Shown here piece by piece: positions 1 through 8,355 of a DNA stretch of 64,000 nucleotides. Every line of letters starts with the position of its first letter. Within the stretch, counting starts at the first letter, position 1. This DNA is from CAYJAY01 sp964370715 (GTDB lineage: Bacteria; Bacillota; Clostridia; Oscillospirales; Ruminococcaceae): assembly GCA_964370715.1 (NCBI GenBank), contig CAYJKJ010000003.1, forward strand, positions 62,001 to 126,000, read 5' to 3'. Made by a program: the position numbers and the translations under genes. The notes under the pieces are model-generated. The model was not told the origin of the DNA. It saw nothing but the letters and a program-made list of their open reading frames with translations, and ran no database searches.

Positions 1-100
1 TTTCTTCATTTCTTTCTCGCCCGACAGAATTTTCCGAAAGTGTTGCAACGTCGCTTAGCGAGTTTCGCTCATATTGTTCCGACATCTCTCTAATACTCAT
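1..100 (-). CDS. dgt: dGTP triphosphohydrolase, N-terminus only (cut by window edge)
   Basis: The minus strand carries an ATG at 100-98 preceded by an AGGAGG ribosome site, opening a frame that runs off the window. The 33 visible residues begin MSIREMSEQYER and continue to ENSVGRERNEE. This matches the N-terminus of dGTPase-family HD-domain hydrolases, whose proteins typically start with an IRE...LSxxAxxSxxSxGR pattern. The family removes triphosphate from dGTP and can influence dNTP pools. The HD catalytic region lies outside the window, so activity cannot be judged. A terminator-like hairpin separates it from prfB, so it likely has its own promoter. Confidence 0.75.
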   Translation of the reverse strand, partial: MSIREMSEQYERNSLSDVATLSENSVGRERNEE

Positions 101-170
101 AGAAAAACCCTCCTATATATTATATACGACAAAAAAACAAAAAACCCTTTAAAGTTTTCAAAAAAATTTT

Positions 171-196
171 AAAAAACCCGGCATTAGCCGAGCTTT
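171..196 (-). terminator. Rho-independent terminator of prfB
   Basis: On the minus strand CTCGGC, a TAAT loop and GCCGGG form a six-pair stem followed directly by TTTTTT, about 35 nt after the prfB stop. Confidence 0.75.
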
Positions 197-229
197 AAAA
201 ATTAAACTATATAACTATAAATAATTTAT

Positions 230-1345
230 CTAGTTTTTGCCCTCTTTGCTTTGCATAATAAGATATGCATTAACAAAGCCTTCAAGATCGCCATCCATAA
301 CGGCGTTAACGTTTCCTTGCTCATAACCCGAGCGATGATCTTTAACGAGGGTATACGGCATGAAAACATAACTCCTAATTTGAGACCCCCAACCAATATC
401 TTTTTGTTCCCCTTTGATATCCTCTATTCTTTCAAGATGTTCTTGTTCTTTAATCTTGATAAGTTTAGACACCAGCATCTTCATTGCGTTATCTTTGTTT
501 TGAAACTGGCTACGCTCTGTTTGGCAAGCGACAACGATTCCGGTTGGAATGTGGGTCAACCTTACCGCCGAGCTTGTTTTGTTAACGTGTTGTCCGCCGG
601 CTCCCGACGATCTGAAAACATCCATCTTTATATCATCGTCTCGAATTTCGATCTTTGCATCGTCGCCGATTTCCGGCATAACCTCTGCCGACGCAAACGA
701 TGTGTGCCTTCTTCCGGAACTGTCGAACGGCGAAACCCTAACTAATCGGTGAACGCCATGTTCCGATTTCATATAACCATAGGCATTAACCCCTTCGATT
801 AAAACCGACACACTTTTAATTCCGGCTTCGTCGCCGTCGAGATAATCAAGCGTCCTAACCTTAAATCCCATGCTTTCCGCAAACCTTGTATACATCCTAT
901 AAAGCATCTCGACCCAATCCTGCGCTTCAGTTCCCCCTGCCCCGGCATGAAGGGTTAGAATTGCGTTTTTCGAATCGTATTCCCCTTTAAGCAGTGTTGC
1001 AAGGCGTTGTTTTTCAACGTTTGTTTCAAGCTTTTTAATCTCGGTTTCGATCTCTTCGACCATCGTTTCATCGTCGACCTCGACCGCAAGTTCTATAAGC
1101 GTTTCGGTATCTTCGCATAATGCTTTAAGCTTGTTGAGCTGTTCAAGCTTAGTTTTCATAGCGCTTTGTTTCGAAAGCAGCTCCCTTGAACTTTCGGGGT
1201 TGTCCCAAAAATTAGGATTAGCCGAAACTTCGTCTATCTCGGCAATGCTCTTTTCAATACCCTCGATATCGCTCGCTTTAAATATCGTTTCAATCTCTTG
1301 TTTTGCTGTCGCTATCTTTGATATATATTCATCAACTAATATCAT
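230..1345 (-). CDS. prfB: Peptide chain release factor 2 (RF2), without programmed frameshift
   Basis: RF2 recognises UGA and UAA stop codons and triggers peptidyl-tRNA hydrolysis on the ribosome. The 371-residue protein has the stop-codon recognition motif SPF at 205-207 and the catalytic GGQ at 250-252, so it is RF2 rather than RF1 (PxT). Most bacterial prfB genes carry an in-frame UGA near codon 26 with a +1 frameshift. Here the frame is continuous and the equivalent position is an ordinary Asp26 in the DIEG segment that aligns with the first residues after the usual frameshift. A TATAAT box lies at 1378-1383 on the minus strand, with a weak -35. It is divergent from the gene at 1515. Confidence 0.96.
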   Translation of the reverse strand: MILVDEYISKIATAKQEIETIFKASDIEGIEKSIAEIDEVSANPNFWDNPESSRELLSKQSAMKTKLEQLNKLKALCEDTETLIELAVEVDDETMVEEIETEIKKLETNVEKQRLATLLKGEYDSKNAILTLHAGAGGTEAQDWVEMLYRMYTRFAESMGFKVRTLDYLDGDEAGIKSVSVLIEGVNAYGYMKSEHGVHRLVRVSPFDSSGRRHTSFASAEVMPEIGDDAKIEIRDDDIKMDVFRSSGAGGQHVNKTSSAVRLTHIPTGIVVACQTERSQFQNKDNAMKMLVSKLIKIKEQEHLERIEDIKGEQKDIGWGSQIRSYVFMPYTLVKDHRSGYEQGNVNAVMDGDLEGFVNAYLIMQSKEGKN

Positions 1346-1514
1346 AAAAAAACTCTTTTCTTTTGTTTATCTAGGATATTATACACCGAAACCGATTGTT
1401 TGAAAAGGATTACACAAAAATAATTAAAAAATTTACAAATAACCATTTCAATTTTGTTGTAATTATTGTACAATAACATGACAGTATACTAATATAAAAC
1501 GAGGAATATATAAA

Positions 1515-2366
1515 ATGCCAAATTACAAAGGAATAAACTGTCCCTATTGCAACCTTGAACTTGAAGGCAAAGACAACGTTGTCTGTCCTGTTTGCGGAAC
1601 GCCGCACCACAGAGAATGTTATAAACAAAACGGCAACTGTTTTAATCACGCAAAACATAGCGAGGGTTTCGAATTTATCAACCCAAACGTTAAAGATGAT
1701 ATTTTAAATCAACAACAAAATCCCGAAACTTCAAACGAACAGCAGCCAACCGGATTTTTTTCTGAATTCGTCAATCAAATAGACCTTCCTTCTGATAATA
1801 ACGAAATAGACGGAATTTCTATTGAAGATTGGGCTAAATACATAGGTCCTTCTTCGCAATACTATCTTTATTCTTTCGTTGCTCAAGACAAGTTTAACAA
1901 AAAAACAGCGTTCACTTGGTCTGCCGCTATCATCCCAATAATCTATTTTATCTATCGAAAAGTTTGGGGCGCCGCCGCAATAATGCTAGGTATCGAGCTA
2001 ATCTGTTCTATCCCCTCTTTTTTCTATTTGTTTTTTTGGCAATCGGGCCACACACTAGGGCTTTCGGAAGATTTTGTTTTAAACATGGGTGTTGTCGGAA
2101 GCGCTGTTATGCTTTTTTTCAACCTATTATCGGGAGTATTCGCCGTTTGGCTCTATCGAAAAAGTTCTGTTAAAAAAATCAAAAAACTCAAAGAGATTTC
2201 AAAATCAAAAAGCGATTATGATATAGGTCTTCGCAAAGGAAACCCTTCCTACAGAAATATTGTTATTGCATTTTTTCTGTTAATGTTTGTTTCAACCGTA
2301 GCCGCATATATAATGTTAGCTTTAGGCTATGAACCACCAATGGATTTGTTGTATCAGTATTTGTAG
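1515..2366 (+). CDS. Membrane protein with N-terminal RING/zinc-ribbon-like domain and DUF2628-like region
   Basis: Residues 8-45 hold CPYC, CPVCGTPHHRECY and later C/H residues, a prokaryotic RING-finger-like zinc site. A charged, Gln/Asn-rich linker follows. From about residue 125 the segment FTWSAAIIPIIYFIYRK resembles DUF2628 membrane proteins, and about four hydrophobic helices follow up to residue 275. It is probably a membrane protein with a cytoplasmic zinc knuckle. The function is unknown; family members in Firmicutes are annotated only as RING-finger or DUF2628 proteins. The start is supported by GAGGA 10 nt upstream. It lies upstream of galU with a 98-bp gap, so it is not clearly cotranscribed. 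Confidence 0.7.
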   Translation: MPNYKGINCPYCNLELEGKDNVVCPVCGTPHHRECYKQNGNCFNHAKHSEGFEFINPNVKDDILNQQQNPETSNEQQPTGFFSEFVNQIDLPSDNNEIDGISIEDWAKYIGPSSQYYLYSFVAQDKFNKKTAFTWSAAIIPIIYFIYRKVWGAAAIMLGIELICSIPSFFYLFFWQSGHTLGLSEDFVLNMGVVGSAVMLFFNLLSGVFAVWLYRKSSVKKIKKLKEISKSKSDYDIGLRKGNPSYRNIVIAFFLLMFVSTVAAYIMLALGYEPPMDLLYQYL

Positions 2367-2464
2367 ATAAATAAAACATTCTTTTAACCGCGGAATTAAA
2401 AGAAGCTAAAACCCTAGGCGTTTATAAAAATACATAATCTAAGCAAAATAAGAGGAGCGATAAA

Positions 2465-3328
2465 ATGAAAATCAAAAAAGCTGTTATCCCTGCGGCAGGT
2501 CTTGGAACGAGGGTTCTCCCTGCTTCGAAAGCTATTCCAAAAGAGATGTTGCCGATAGTCGACAAACCGGCGCTTCAATATATCGTTGAAGAGGCCACCG
2601 CTGCGGGCATTCAAGATATCTTGATTATCACCAACCGTGGCAAAGATTCTATCGAGGATCATTTCGACAGAACCCCAATTCTTGAGGAAGCCTTGATAAA
2701 ATCCGGAAAAAACGACCTTTATGATAGCGTTGTCGAATCAGCCAACCTTGCCAACATCTTTTTCCTTCGCCAAAAGGTAACCAAAGGTCTAGGCCACGCC
2801 GTCTATTGCGCAAAAGCTTTCACCGGCGACGAACCGTTTGCCGTTTTGTTTGGCGATGATGTTATCTCCTCCGACATTCCGGTAACGGGTCAACTTATCT
2901 CAGCCTACGAGGAATATTCCCTTCCGGTGCTCGGAATCAAAAAAGTTACGGAACAACAGATTCAAAAATATTCTTCGATGAACGTCTCCCCTCTTAAAGA
3001 TAATCTCTTTAAAATCGACGACATGATCGAAAAACCAACCGTTGATAAAATTATGTCGCTATATGCGATACTTGGTAGATGCCTTTTAACCAAAGATATC
3101 TACCCGATTTTAAACGAAATTCCAGCCGGCGCAAATGGAGAAATCCAACTAACCGACGCCCTCGCTATTATGGCTCGAAAAACCGGCGTCATCGGAGTTG
3201 ATTTCATCGGAAAGCGCTATGATATGGGAAACAAACTCGGAATGATGGAAGCTATCGTTGAAACGGCGCTTAAACATCCTGAAATTGGAAAAGATTTTAA
3301 AGAATATCTTAAAAATCTTCAATTTTAG
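2465..3328 (+). CDS. galU: UTP-glucose-1-phosphate uridylyltransferase
   Basis: Converts glucose-1-phosphate and UTP to UDP-glucose and pyrophosphate in the cytoplasm, feeding cell-wall and glycolipid sugar pools. The 287-residue protein begins with the nucleotide-binding signature PAAGLGTRVLPASK, followed by PKEMLPIVDKPALQYIV. It also has FGDDV near residue 125 and a GANGEIQLTDAL segment near 220, all typical of bacterial GalU/GtaB and of the usual length. An AAGAGGAG site precedes the ATG. A UgtP-like glycosyltransferase at 53 kb and a hexose mutase at 56 kb could use or make its metabolites. Confidence 0.95.
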   Translation: MKIKKAVIPAAGLGTRVLPASKAIPKEMLPIVDKPALQYIVEEATAAGIQDILIITNRGKDSIEDHFDRTPILEEALIKSGKNDLYDSVVESANLANIFFLRQKVTKGLGHAVYCAKAFTGDEPFAVLFGDDVISSDIPVTGQLISAYEEYSLPVLGIKKVTEQQIQKYSSMNVSPLKDNLFKIDDMIEKPTVDKIMSLYAILGRCLLTKDIYPILNEIPAGANGEIQLTDALAIMARKTGVIGVDFIGKRYDMGNKLGMMEAIVETALKHPEIGKDFKEYLKNLQF

Positions 3329-3329
3329 T

Positions 3330-3358
3330 TTGACTTTACTATAATTAATTGTTATAAT
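3330..3358 (+). promoter_or_regulatory. Sigma-A-type promoter of the rpsF-ssb-rpsR operon
   Basis: TTGACT (3330-3335), 17-bp spacer, TATAAT (3353-3358), starting directly after the galU stop. It leaves a leader of about 100 nt before rpsF. S6 leaders in bacteria often bind the S6:S18 complex, but I could not confirm that motif here. Confidence 0.85.
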
Positions 3359-3464
3359 ATTTAGGCTATATATAAGCGTTTTTCGCTATAAGCAATTTTC
3401 GCTATTATTAGCATCCTTGCTCTTGAAATTTCAAGGGCCAATAGTCCAAAAGGAGGTAGAAAAC

Positions 3465-3752
3465 ATGAAATCGAACTATGAAACCATTATGGTTATCAGC
3501 ACCAAACTCGATGAGGAAGCTACAAAAGCTATGATTGAAAAATTCAAATCTCTTATCGAAAAACATGGTGTTGTTGGTGAAGTCGAGGAATGGGGCAAGC
3601 GCAGACTTGCTTATGAAATCCAAAAAGAAACTGAAGGCTACTATGTTTTGATTAATTTTGAATCAGAGCCGGATTTTCTTAAGGAACTCGATCGTATCTA
3701 TAACATAACCGATGGGCTTCTTCGCTCGCTTACTGTCAGAAAAGAGCAATAA
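3465..3752 (+). CDS. rpsF: 30S ribosomal protein S6
   Basis: S6 binds the central domain of 16S rRNA together with S18. The 95-residue product MKSNYETIMVIS... with YEIQKETEGYYVLINFE and a C-terminal RSLTVRKEQ fits S6 in length and sequence. The start is fixed by AGGAGG eight bases upstream of ATG 3465; a longer upstream reading frame lacks such a site. It is the first gene of the conserved rpsF-ssb-rpsR operon, under the promoter at 3330-3358. Confidence 0.95.
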   Translation: MKSNYETIMVISTKLDEEATKAMIEKFKSLIEKHGVVGEVEEWGKRRLAYEIQKETEGYYVLINFESEPDFLKELDRIYNITDGLLRSLTVRKEQ

Positions 3753-3789
3753 TCTAACTTTTATTTAAAAAATAGGAGGTTTTCTTAAA

Positions 3790-4257
3790 ATGCTAAACAT
3801 GGTCGCTATCATGGGTAGGCTCACTGCCGAACCGGAATTGAGACACACCCCCTCCGGCATTTCGGTAACCACTTTTACTGTGGCGGTTAACCGTTCCTAT
3901 GTAAAGCAGGGTGCTGAAAGGCCAACGGATTTTATCGATGTTGTAGCCTGGCGCACAACAGCGGAATTCATCTGCAAATACTTTAAAAAAGGTCAAATGA
4001 TTGCTATCGACGGTTCGATCCAAACAAGAACGTATGTAGACAAGGAAGAGAAAAAGCGCAAAGCTTTTGAAATTCTTGCGAACAACGTTTATTTCACAGA
4101 AAGCAAAAGTTCATCTTCTTCCGTTGCAACGTCTTCGACAGCAACAGAGGATAGATACCAATTTGCTCCGCCCGCTGAAGACGACAATCTTTCGTTTTCT
4201 GCCGGCGAACCGGATGATTTTTCCGTTGTCACAAACGATGAAGATCTTCCGTTCTAA
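3790..4257 (+). CDS. ssb: Single-stranded DNA-binding protein
   Basis: Binds and protects single-stranded DNA in replication, repair and recombination. Residues 1-105 form the OB-fold (MLNMVAIMGRLTAEPELR..., FIDVVAWRTTAEF, GSIQTRTYVD). A low-complexity Ser/Thr and acidic tail of about 50 residues follows and ends in DEDLPF, the conserved partner-binding tip. Its 155 residues are typical. It is preceded by AGGAGG, lies 37 bp after rpsF and 27 bp before rpsR, and is therefore cotranscribed. Confidence 0.96.
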   Translation: MLNMVAIMGRLTAEPELRHTPSGISVTTFTVAVNRSYVKQGAERPTDFIDVVAWRTTAEFICKYFKKGQMIAIDGSIQTRTYVDKEEKKRKAFEILANNVYFTESKSSSSSVATSSTATEDRYQFAPPAEDDNLSFSAGEPDDFSVVTNDEDLPF

Positions 4258-4284
4258 CTACTAACATAAGGAGAATTTCTATAT

Positions 4285-4542
4285 ATGGAAAACAGTCAAA
4301 ACGAAAGACCCCAAGGCGCACCATATATGCGCCAACGCAGAAGAAAAGTGTGCCAAATCTGCGTCGACAGAGCTGGTTCTATCGACTATAAAGATGTAGC
4401 TCGTTTAAGAAAATTTGTGTCAGAACGTTCGAAAATTATCCCTAGAAGGGTAACCGGAACCTGCGCAAAACATCAACGCGACATAACTGTTGCAGTTAAA
4501 AGAGCTCGCCACCTTGCGCTTTTGCCCTACACAAGCGATTGA
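4285..4542 (+). CDS. rpsR: 30S ribosomal protein S18
   Basis: 85-residue basic protein with the S18 core IDYKDVARLRKFVSE and KIIPRRVTGTCAKHQR. A CQIC pair at about residues 23-26, plus CAKH, suggests the zinc-binding form. It partners S6 in the small subunit and closes the rpsF-ssb-rpsR operon, followed by a strong terminator. Confidence 0.96.
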   Translation: MENSQNERPQGAPYMRQRRRKVCQICVDRAGSIDYKDVARLRKFVSERSKIIPRRVTGTCAKHQRDITVAVKRARHLALLPYTSD

Positions 4543-4574
4543 TTTTAATCAGCTTAACTTAAAACAATTTAAAA

Positions 4575-4613
4575 CCCCCTACTGCGATAGTAATATCTCA
4601 GTAGGGGGTTTTT
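4575..4613. terminator. Bidirectional terminator between rpsR and ldhA
   Basis: CCCCCTACTG pairs with CAGTAGGGGG (10 pairs) and is followed by TTTTT on the plus strand. The mirror A-tract lets it also end ldhA transcripts on the minus strand. Confidence 0.9.
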
Positions 4614-5594
4614 CTATTTCACAATATTTACAAGTTCATTTCCATTTTCAAAATCATATGCATTTTTCAAAGTAACCTTTGCTATCGTGCAAAGAGCATC
4701 ATCGGTTAAAAATCCTTGATGCGATGTTAAGATAACGTTTGGGAACGAAAGAAGGCGAGCTACCGTCGTGTTGTCTAGAATATCGTTTGAATAGTCGTCA
4801 AAAACAACGTCGGTTTCTTCTTCATAAACGTCAAGCGCTACAGCATGGAATTTTTGAGATTTAATTCCCTCTATTAACTCGTTTGTGTTAACCAATCCCC
4901 CTCTTGAAGTGTTAACTAAAATAACGTTGTCCTTCATCTTTTCGATTGTGTGTTTGTTTATTATATATTTAGTGTTTTCAAAAAGCGGACAGTGTAGCGA
5001 TATTAAATCGGAACGCTCCAAAAGTTCATCAAGGCTAACATAGTTAATATTAAGCTCCTTGTTTGGATACAGATCATACGCTATAACCTCCATTCCAAAT
5101 CCTTTGCAGATATTAATCATCGCCTGTCCTATCTTGCCGGTTCCAATAATACCTGCGGTCTTTTTGTAAAAGTTCAAACCTCCAAGCCCCTGCAAACTAA
5201 AATCGTTTTCCCTAACCCTTATATAAGCTTTATGCACTCGCCTATTTGCCGCCATAGCAAGCGCCATAGCGTGTTCAGCAACCGCTTCGGGGGAATATGC
5301 CGGAACACGCAAAATCGTTATATCAAACTCTTTTGCCGCCTTTAAGTCTACATTGTTATATCCTGCACATCGCATCAAAACCAACTTCACGCCACATTCG
5401 TTAAGAGCCTTTAACACCTCTCTCGAAACATCGGCATTTACAAAAGCACAAACGGCATCAAACCCATGCGCAATCTTTGCGGTGTCGGGGGTAAGTTTAC
5501 TTTGCAAGAATTTAATTGTTTGCCCATACTCGGCAGAGAACAGCTCAAAATATTGTTCGTCATAGGATTTCGTATCAAAAAAAGCAATCTTCAT
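4614..5594 (-). CDS. ldhA: D-lactate dehydrogenase (fermentative, LdhA type)
   Basis: NADH-dependent reduction of pyruvate to D-lactate, a redox-balancing step in fermentation. The 326-residue protein follows E. coli LdhA closely along its length: MRCAGYNNVDL, RVPAYSPEAVAEHA, the NAD-binding GTGKIG at 151-156, Arg231 in NTSRGG, Glu258 in DVYEEE and His292 in TSHQGF as the catalytic trio. It is monocistronic, with its own promoter about 75 bp upstream. Other 2-hydroxyacid substrates are possible, but the LdhA-specific segments make D-lactate most likely. Confidence 0.9.
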   Translation of the reverse strand: MKIAFFDTKSYDEQYFELFSAEYGQTIKFLQSKLTPDTAKIAHGFDAVCAFVNADVSREVLKALNECGVKLVLMRCAGYNNVDLKAAKEFDITILRVPAYSPEAVAEHAMALAMAANRRVHKAYIRVRENDFSLQGLGGLNFYKKTAGIIGTGKIGQAMINICKGFGMEVIAYDLYPNKELNINYVSLDELLERSDLISLHCPLFENTKYIINKHTIEKMKDNVILVNTSRGGLVNTNELIEGIKSQKFHAVALDVYEEETDVVFDDYSNDILDNTTVARLLSFPNVILTSHQGFLTDDALCTIAKVTLKNAYDFENGNELVNIVK

Positions 5595-5668
5595 GTTTGT
5601 TATTCCGTCATTTAACCACTATAAAGCAATGTATATAATGGATGACTTTTCCTTTCTTTTGTGCCTAA

Positions 5669-5697
5669 ATTATATTTTGTATTGTTCCATAAGTCAA
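5669..5697 (-). promoter_or_regulatory. Promoter of ldhA
   Basis: On the minus strand TTGACT (5697-5692), 17-bp spacer, TATAAT (5674-5669), about 75 bp before the ldhA ATG. Confidence 0.8.
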
Positions 5698-5721
5698 GGC
5701 TATAAATGTGTATATAGCTGT

Positions 5722-5770
5722 AAAAAATAGAGTTTCAGCAAAATTTGTTAAAATTCGCCAAAACTCTATC
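5722..5770 (-). terminator. Terminator after the symporter gene
   Basis: Minus strand ATAGAGTTT pairs with AAACTCTAT around an AT-rich inner arm, then TTTTTT. It lies about 40 nt past the symporter stop. Confidence 0.8.
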
Positions 5771-5810
5771 CTGTTTTTTGTTGGTAATTTAAAGAAATCT
5801 ACAGCTTTAA

Positions 5811-7178
5811 CTATGCGTTTTTGGCTTCTCTTGCTTGTTTTAATTGTTTCATATCCCTATCGATATCGAAGAAATAAACCACCATAAGCATAGCAATCGA
5901 CAAGAAGAACGGAATCCAACCCAACAATAGGTTGATCGTTTCTACCGCTGCTTCGGGCTGTGCCGAAAGGTTTGCATCAAACTCTGAAACCGCTAACATA
6001 ATAGCGATAAGCTGTGTTGCGCCCGCCGTTGCAAGCTTTGAAGCAAGGTTATCTGCAGTTGAAACCATACTATCGAGCCGTCTTTCGTTTTTAAGCTCGA
6101 TTAAATCTACAATCGTTGCACGGTTTGTATTAAACATTATAAACGCTATCGTCGCCGCAATACCCACCGTTATAGCGTTGAAATAGATAGCTCCCATCGC
6201 ATACGGGTCAAGCATGAACCACACTTTTCCCAAAATAGCAACAACTACGCCAACTATCATAGTTTTTCGGCGACCTAGTTTTTTATCGATAAATGGAACA
6301 GCAAACGAAGACAACAGCGAAGCCACAAGATATGCCGCTTGAATTAGCGTTGCATCCGCAGTTCTTCCCAAAACATACGTTGCATAATAGTTTACCGAAC
6401 TCATAAGCAAAAGATTGGTGACGCCGTAACACATTATATAAAGAGTGTTTAATATCCAAGCTTTGCTTTTGATAAGCATCGAGAAAATCTGTTTGATCGA
6501 TAGTTTATCATCTTTTTGCGAAATCTGTTTAACACGCTCGGTCGAGGTGTAATAATGGATTAATCCGCCGGCAACTATAACAAACCCCATTATCAACGAT
6601 GTATAAATAAATCCGCTCGAGGCTTTTTCATCAACAAGGTTTCCGTCGGAACCAATAGCTCCAAACAACTGCAAAAGCGGAAGGCAAGAAACAGCACCGA
6701 TGCCCGCTCCAACCGTTGCGCCAATGTTGCGGAACATATTAATTGATTTTCTTTGGGTATCGTCCGACGTTGCAAGCCCCGCCATGCTGTTGTATGGAAT
6801 GTTAACAAATGTGTTAAACGTTTCAAACAATATATAAATAATAAGCGATATAACAACGGTAGCCGTTCCGGTTGTTTTAAAATCGGTGAACAAAAGGACG
6901 ACAGATATTGCCCAAGGAAGCGAAAACCAAAGCGCAAGAGGTCGACATTTTTCGCCGCTTTTAAACTTATAGTTAACTGTGAAATAGCCAATAAGCGGGT
7001 CGTTTATAGCGTCCCAAATCGTGCCTATTGTTAATATAGTACCCGCTATGTAAACATCCATCTTTAAAACGTTGGTTAAGAAAAACAGATAGTATATGCT
7101 TTTAAATTGATAGACAACGTTCGAGGCGGTTGATAAAGAGCAAAAGCCGAGTTTTTCCGAAAGTTTTATCTTGTTCAT
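5811..7178 (-). CDS. GPH-family sugar:cation symporter (MFS)
   Basis: 455-residue protein with about 12 hydrophobic segments. The N-terminus KLSEKLGFCSLSTASNVVYQF and the segment GTIWDAINDPLIGYFTVNY are characteristic of the glycoside-pentoside-hexuronide symporters (MelB/XylP type), where the DxxxDP region binds the coupling cation. It likely imports a glycoside or related solute with Na+ or H+. The start overlaps the upstream hydrolase stop by four bases (ATGA), so the two are translationally coupled. The substrate cannot be told from sequence. A peptide-like or glycosylated substrate that the hydrolase cleaves is an inference. Confidence 0.85.
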   Translation of the reverse strand: MNKIKLSEKLGFCSLSTASNVVYQFKSIYYLFFLTNVLKMDVYIAGTILTIGTIWDAINDPLIGYFTVNYKFKSGEKCRPLALWFSLPWAISVVLLFTDFKTTGTATVVISLIIYILFETFNTFVNIPYNSMAGLATSDDTQRKSINMFRNIGATVGAGIGAVSCLPLLQLFGAIGSDGNLVDEKASSGFIYTSLIMGFVIVAGGLIHYYTSTERVKQISQKDDKLSIKQIFSMLIKSKAWILNTLYIMCYGVTNLLLMSSVNYYATYVLGRTADATLIQAAYLVASLLSSFAVPFIDKKLGRRKTMIVGVVVAILGKVWFMLDPYAMGAIYFNAITVGIAATIAFIMFNTNRATIVDLIELKNERRLDSMVSTADNLASKLATAGATQLIAIMLAVSEFDANLSAQPEAAVETINLLLGWIPFFLSIAMLMVVYFFDIDRDMKQLKQAREAKNA

Positions 7179-8146
7179 ACGTTTATTTCCTTTTCTGCTA
7201 TTGCTCCTAATTTCTCTCTAAGCAATCTTTTAAATTTTTCCGGTTCATCATTCATGGGATTATGTCCCGAATGGTCAAACCAAATCAGTTCTTTTTGTGG
7301 TGCTTTTATTAAATTGAAATAGTCTTCAACGAGTTCTGCCGGTGTGTTTTGATCATGAACCCCATCAAATATTAATATCGGTATATTAAACTCGGTGCAG
7401 GTTTTTGCAAGGTCGGTAGCGCCAACTTCGGGCCACATTTTTTCAAGCACCAACTTATGCCCCTTAATTATTCCATATATATCCGAAACAGTGTATTCTC
7501 CCGAAAAAAGCATCGGCACAACCATAGACCTAAAATAGCTACGCTTGTTTTTATTTTTTGAATAACCGCCATGTTTCATCATAACTCTTCTTTGGATCAT
7601 CATCCCTTCAAATCCGCCTTTATAAACGCCGTTAACGGGAGGTCCCAATTGTTCAAGCTTTTGAACCGATTTTAAATCCCCTGCTTTTTTTGCTTCTGAA
7701 AGAGCAAAATTATAGCTTATCTCTTCGTTTAGTCTTCCGTTGACAACCTGTCCAAAGCCAACAAATCCCGCTAGTTGTTCGGGGTATTTATAAGAAAGCC
7801 ATGTTCCAAGCTCGGAACCCCAGCTTCCCCCAATTATAAAGATCTTATCTTTGTTAAACTCTTTACATAGATATTCAACAAGCGCTCTTGCATCTTCAAC
7901 CAGCTGATCAATTGTAAGATCCTTAACGTTAACGCCTTTATATGAACCTCCGCTCCCTCGTTGGTCCCAACCAACAATCGTGAAGCTATCAAGCAGATCT
8001 TTATGCGCCGTCATTATTCCATGACGATTGCAAACGCCGGGCCCTCCATGCAAAAAAAGCAAAACAGGTTTTTTTATATCGTTTGATTTAATATGAATCT
8101 TTTGTTCAAACCCATTAAGCTTAACCTTTAATTTTTTGTCTATCAT
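7175..8146 (-). CDS. Alpha/beta hydrolase, proline-iminopeptidase-like
   Basis: 323 residues with the oxyanion motif HGGPG (about 33-37), WDQRGSG near 59 and the nucleophile elbow GGSWGS near 107. A downstream Asp (FDGVHD) and a His in DHSGHNP complete the expected triad. This is the layout of the prolyl aminopeptidase (S33) branch of alpha/beta hydrolases. It could cleave N-terminal residues from short peptides or hydrolyse an ester or amide. It is cotranscribed with the overlapping GPH symporter from the promoter at 8187-8215, so the symporter may supply its substrate. Confidence 0.8.
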   Translation of the reverse strand: MIDKKLKVKLNGFEQKIHIKSNDIKKPVLLFLHGGPGVCNRHGIMTAHKDLLDSFTIVGWDQRGSGGSYKGVNVKDLTIDQLVEDARALVEYLCKEFNKDKIFIIGGSWGSELGTWLSYKYPEQLAGFVGFGQVVNGRLNEEISYNFALSEAKKAGDLKSVQKLEQLGPPVNGVYKGGFEGMMIQRRVMMKHGGYSKNKNKRSYFRSMVVPMLFSGEYTVSDIYGIIKGHKLVLEKMWPEVGATDLAKTCTEFNIPILIFDGVHDQNTPAELVEDYFNLIKAPQKELIWFDHSGHNPMNDEPEKFKRLLREKLGAIAEKEINV

Positions 8147-8186
8147 CTTAAAATATTCCCCTCAAGTTATTTAACATAACTATAAA

Positions 8187-8215
8187 AGTTTAATCCTATT
8201 TTCAAAGGCTGTCAA
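8187..8215 (-). promoter_or_regulatory. Promoter of the hydrolase-symporter operon
   Basis: Minus strand TTGACA (8215-8210), 17-bp spacer, TAAACT (8192-8187), about 40 bp before the hydrolase start. Confidence 0.7.
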
Positions 8216-8275
8216 GCTTTATAATCAAAACAATTAATAATTTTTGTAGAACATCAATAATAGGTGAAAATTTTT

Positions 8276-8314
8276 CAAAAAAAATACGCCTCCCCTTTTT
8301 ATCGGGAAAGGCGC
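8276..8314 (-). terminator. Terminator of the small alarmone synthetase gene
   Basis: Minus strand GCGCCTTTCCC pairs with GGGGAGGCGT (with a small bulge), followed by eight T. Confidence 0.8.
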
Positions 8315-8355
8315 ATCCATATATAAAACTGCATGTACAGCAGATAGCAACATAT

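Noticed and set aside
3359..3464. Consensus S6:S18-binding leader
   Set aside because: A CCG-containing bulged stem could not be identified with confidence by eye.
5590..5620. Rex (redox) operator upstream of ldhA (TTGTTA...TTTAAC)
   Set aside because: The half-sites are eight bases apart and imperfect; the Rex site needs a tighter palindrome.
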